Positions 15,579 to 17,857 of a stretch of 17,857 bases of DNA are shown one piece after another. Numbering within the stretch: position 1 is the stretch's first letter; each line of letters opens with the position of its first letter. The position numbers and the translations under genes were made by a program. This DNA is from JANPCX01 sp031431125 (GTDB lineage Bacteria > Pseudomonadota > Gammaproteobacteria > Burkholderiales > Burkholderiaceae_C): contig JANPCX010000042.1 of the NCBI GenBank assembly GCA_031431125.1, positions 1-17,857 of the forward strand, given 5' to 3'. Under the pieces are notes generated by a model. That model did no database searches, was not told where the DNA came from, and saw only the letters and a program-made list of their open reading frames with translations.

Positions 15579-15671
15579 GGCGGTGGTCTTTCGGGTAGGG
15601 ATGGGAGTCGGTCCGCTGCGTGAAATGTGGACTCGATGAATCTGACGAAAAGTGAGGCAGCAAGACCGTGT

Positions 15672-16434
15672 TCAAGGCGCGCGGCGCTTGCGCAGCAGTT
15701 CGAGCATGGCCTCGGCCACGGCCGTTGACGACGCGGGGTTCTGGCCGGTGACCAGCGCGCCGTCGACGGCGACATGGCGCTGGAAGACACCGGCCGATTC
15801 GAAGCGCCCGCCCAGCGCGCGCAGCCGGTCTTCGAGCAGGAAGGGCACGACGCTCTTCATGCCGGCGGCAGCCTCTTCCAGGTTGGTGAAGCCGTTGACG
15901 CGGCGGCCGGCGACCCAGGGCGTGCCGTCGGCCTTGCGCGCCGACAGCAGCCCGGCGGGGCCATGGCACACGGCACCCACGGGTGCGCTGCGCCCGCAGC
16001 ATGTCTTCGACAATGCGGCGCAGGTTTGGATCGTCCGGAAAGTCCCACATGGTGCCGTGCCCGCCGCTGAGAAATACGGCAGCGTATTCGCCAGACTTCA
16101 GCTCGGCCAGAGGCCGAGTTGCCTGCATCGCCGCCCAGGCAGCGGGAATGCGCTTGACGCTGTCGGCCGAGCCCGAGCGCGGGTCGATCGGGCCGACGCC
16201 GCCGCGTGGCGAAGCCACGTGCACCTCGTAGCCAGCCTCGCTGAAGACACGCCAGGGGTCGGTGTACTCCGACGCCCAGACGCCAGTCGCTCGCTCGGTA
16301 CCGGGCACTTTGGCCGTGTTGGTCAGGACTATCAGCACGCGTTCGCGCCCTGCCGCATTGGCAAGCGCCGGGGAAGTCATCGCGAGCGAAGCCAAGCCGA
16401 CGACGGGCAACCGAATGAATGTCGAACGACGCAT
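15672..16434 (-). pseudogene. DJ-1/PfpI family protein with signal peptide, broken by a frameshift
   Basis: The frame from ATG 16434 gives a signal peptide (about 1-26) and the first half of a DJ-1/PfpI (class I glutamine amidotransferase-like) domain, with GVWASEYTDPW and SGGHGTMWDFPDDPN. After residue 149 (near 15988) it runs into unrelated sequence. The second half continues in another frame with SAPVGAVCHGPAGLL, which holds the nucleophile Cys, and ends at 15672. Skipping one base near 15987 restores a 253-aa protein. Relatives are chaperone/deglycase-like or hydratase-like stress proteins. Both halves look well preserved, so the break is recent or a sequencing error. It is probably co-transcribed with the TerB-like gene. 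Confidence 0.85.
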
Positions 16435-16611
16435 GACTCAATCCTCTGATTGAATGGACGGGAGATCGAACTGCAGTCTATGGCCGGCAACTCTCATAGA
16501 AAAGCAGGAAATGAGTGAGCGACGAGACGGAAAAACCGAAATGTTCTGCCTGTCGACGGCAAACGTGGGTGCACGATGACGGCACATCATCGCGGCCCGA
16601 CCGCATGAGTG
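16435..16611. promoter_or_regulatory. Promoter region of the DJ-1 gene with inverted repeat
   Basis: TCTATG (16477-16482) and CATAGA (16495-16500) form a 6-bp inverted repeat with a 12-base spacer, resembling the operator of a LysR-type regulator. A short plus-strand frame begins at ATG 16511, runs 22 codons (starting MSERRDGKTEMF) and stops at 16579. It could be the stump of a divergent regulator gene, but it is too short to identify. Confidence 0.35.
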
Positions 16612-17043
16612 TCACGCGCGGGCGGGGCGGATTTCGGTGATCTGGGTGCGAGAAAAGGTCTGGTCAGCAGTCGAAAAATCCCATTGCTCGATCAGGCAGC
16701 AGCCCGGGGATGCCGTGTGTCCGCGCAAAGTAGTTGAACGTGCCCAGAGCCCCCCCCCCATCGCACAGCCCACGGCATGCGCGGCCTGCGCCACCGTGTT
16801 GAGGGTGCCGTCGCCACCGACGGCAACAAGGGCCTTGCGGTCAGCGATGGCCCTTGTTGCCGCTTGCTGCGCTACGCCGGACAACTCGGCGGGGCTGCAG
16901 AACAGCAAGTCACCGCGTCGTCCACCCGCCCGCAGCGCGGCTTCGATGACTTCACGCTTGGCCTGTGCATCGCTGCTGCCGGCTGCCGCGTTGATGACGA
17001 ACTGGAGCGGTGACGCGGGGTCGATGTCGGGGAAAGCGGGCAC
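16612..17043 (-). pseudogene. Diacylglycerol kinase-family (YegS/LCB5-like) gene, frameshifted and truncated
   Basis: The GTG-started product shows the N-terminal part of a lipid/diacylglycerol kinase catalytic domain: FVINAAAGSSDA, then VAVGGDGTLN (Gly76-Gly77-Asp78-Gly79-Thr80) and HAVGCAMG (89-96). At this point a run of ten C on the plus strand (16750-16759) shifts the frame. Correcting it by one base restores GTFNYFARTHGIP, the expected next block. After that (about 16705) family similarity ends, so roughly two thirds of a typical ~300-aa kinase is missing. As it stands it cannot be an active kinase. It follows yqhA by 14 bp on the same strand, probably one operon. Confidence 0.8.
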
Positions 17044-17057
17044 GGCCCAAGGCGCCG

Positions 17058-17576
17058 TTATTCCTTTTCCCGCGTCAACCGCTCGGCAAAGGAGATTCCT
17101 ATGGCAGAAAGTACGAAAGTGAAGTGAATGACAGCCACCATCGTCACGATCTGTATGTTTTCCAGATTCAAGTCGCCACTCAAATAAGTCTTCAACGCAT
17201 GAACGCCTGAAATGGAGATGATGGCGAATGCGAGCTTCAACTTGAGGTTGTAGGTATTGACGTGGTCCAGCCAGTCAGGCTTTTTCATGTCTGTCTTATC
17301 GAAGTGTCCTGTGGTCACGAAGAGCGACACACCCGCCAACGCCACAACCCAAACAAGCTGCGCCACCATCGTCATGTCGACCAGTTCAAGCACCTTGATG
17401 ATCAGGTCGATCTTTTGGAGCTCGCCAAACAGCAATGTGGTCATCAGTTTGTATGTTTCCAGCACGAACTTTCCCAGAATGCCGAAAATGATCGTGACCA
17501 GACCCACATAGAAGAACAGCATGGTGAATCTCATGCCGTAGAGCAGCGACCCAACGCCTGCGAGTAGTTTTTCCAT
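17058..17576 (-). CDS. yqhA: YqhA family (UPF0114 / TIGR00645) inner membrane protein
   Basis: This 172-aa protein has four membrane helices (about 13-35, 68-88, 112-130 and 141-162). It carries the typical KVLELVDMTMVAQLVWVV segment with a conserved Asp in the second helix. Length agrees with E. coli YqhA (about 164 aa). The function of the family is unknown. The sequence appears intact and clearly lower in GC than the flanking genes, which suggests a separate origin. AAGG lies 8 to 9 bases before the ATG. The broken kinase gene follows. Confidence 0.9.
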   Translation of the reverse strand: MEKLLAGVGSLLYGMRFTMLFFYVGLVTIIFGILGKFVLETYKLMTTLLFGELQKIDLIIKVLELVDMTMVAQLVWVVALAGVSLFVTTGHFDKTDMKKPDWLDHVNTYNLKLKLAFAIISISGVHALKTYLSGDLNLENIQIVTMVAVIHFTFVLSAIGISFAERLTREKE

Positions 17577-17605
17577 TCTTGCTTACCTTGAAAAAGAGCA
17601 GACAG

Positions 17606-17713
17606 TTACATCAAACAGCGGTCTGGCCGCAGCTTCTTTGCCACGCGAGCCAGCTCGCCCAGGTGGCTGAGACAGACATCTGGGCAGACGATCTTAATCG
17701 TGGCGCAGCAAGC
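17606..17713 (-). pseudogene. Possible C-terminal remnant of a gene cut by the insertion sequence
   Basis: A 35-codon minus-strand frame ends at TAA (17606-17608) with a plausible helical tail, CLSHLGELARVAKKLRP. It opens right at the putative edge of the insertion sequence. No start codon or known family was recognised. It may be the end of a disrupted gene upstream of yqhA, or chance. Confidence 0.25.
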
Positions 17714-17717
17714 CTAA

Positions 17718-17857
17718 GGACACTCTGCATAACTCGTAAGCCCCGGTGGTAAGAGGCGGTGTTGCAAGGCAAGATTGAGTCCATGAAACAAGCGATCCTT
17801 GATTTGAAGCTGAGCACGAAGAAGACGCGCAAGCGTGAGTTCCTGGCACAAATGGAG
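17718..17857 (+). mobile_element. Left end of an IS5-family insertion sequence (runs off window)
   Basis: The transposase start at 17783 implies that the element's left end lies a short distance upstream. CTAA (17714-17717) matches the YTAR target preference of IS5. The next bases, GGACACTCTGCATAAC, look like an IS5-type terminal repeat. The right end is outside the window, so the terminal inverted repeat and target duplication cannot be confirmed. Confidence 0.5.
17783..17857 (+). CDS. IS5-family transposase, N-terminal fragment (3' end outside window)
   Basis: Only 25 codons are visible, running to the last base. The segment LSTKKTRKREFLAQME matches the usual start of IS5-family transposases, where a basic K-T-R-K-x-x-FL motif is followed by an acidic residue before a V-P-W block that would lie just beyond the window. 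The catalytic DDE domain is not visible. Confidence 0.7.
   Translation, partial: MKQAILDLKLSTKKTRKREFLAQME

Noticed and set aside
15454..15671. Extension of the first DJ-1 reading frame beyond the frameshift into the TerB-like gene
   Set aside because: After residue 149 the product is Arg/Pro-rich nonsense while the real DJ-1 continuation is in another frame. The extension also overlaps the TerB-like gene.
1..17857. CRISPR array, tRNA or rRNA genes
   Set aside because: No regularly spaced direct repeats, no tRNA T-loop signatures with matching acceptor stems, and no conserved rRNA segments were seen on reading both strands.

Overview
The window looks like a chromosomal piece of a Gram-negative betaproteobacterium of the Burkholderiales, most likely Comamonadaceae. 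The grounds are moderately high GC, the three-gene form of proton-translocating transhydrogenase, the nudJ-mnmA pair, a PEP-CTERM-like surface protein, and a GC-rich palindromic repeat of the type scattered through Comamonadaceae genomes. This assignment rests on recognising protein families by eye; no search was run.

Layout. 1-3290: the tail of an M48 metallopeptidase, a membrane-anchored endonuclease/exonuclease/phosphatase protein whose last catalytic His is Tyr, and, convergent with it, creD. 3491-4624: an integral-membrane acyltransferase. 4652-4960: a small membrane-anchored conserved protein on the minus strand. 5171-6981: an ammonium channel gene (amtB) without an adjacent glnK, followed after 2 bp by an unrecognised 148-aa protein. 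7013-9902 (minus): pntAA-pntAB-pntB, encoding NAD(P) transhydrogenase. 10058-11742: nudJ and mnmA, translationally coupled. mnmA carries an in-frame GC-rich palindromic insertion. 11867-13396: a GGDEF-EAL protein degenerate in both domains. 13430-14711 (minus): a small Cys-containing periplasmic protein and a secreted von Willebrand A protein with a PEP-CTERM-like tail, separated by two strong hairpins.

From about 14.7 kb to the right edge the window changes character. It holds a roughly 400-bp non-coding stretch with a strong bidirectional terminator, a TerB-like gene ending in a long hairpin, a DJ-1/PfpI gene broken by one extra base, a lipid-kinase (DAGK) gene frameshifted in a run of ten C and truncated, an intact yqhA-type membrane protein, and the start of an IS5-family transposase. 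This reads as an accessory region undergoing gene decay next to an insertion sequence.

Functional links that can be supported: the pnt genes encode one membrane complex. nudJ and mnmA are coupled by a 4-bp overlap. amtB and the 148-aa gene are probably co-transcribed. The yqhA and DAGK genes are probably one operon. I found no CRISPR array, tRNA, rRNA or defence system. The best leads for something undescribed are the amtB-coupled protein, the repeat inside mnmA, the doubly degenerate GGDEF-EAL protein and the poly-C frameshift.
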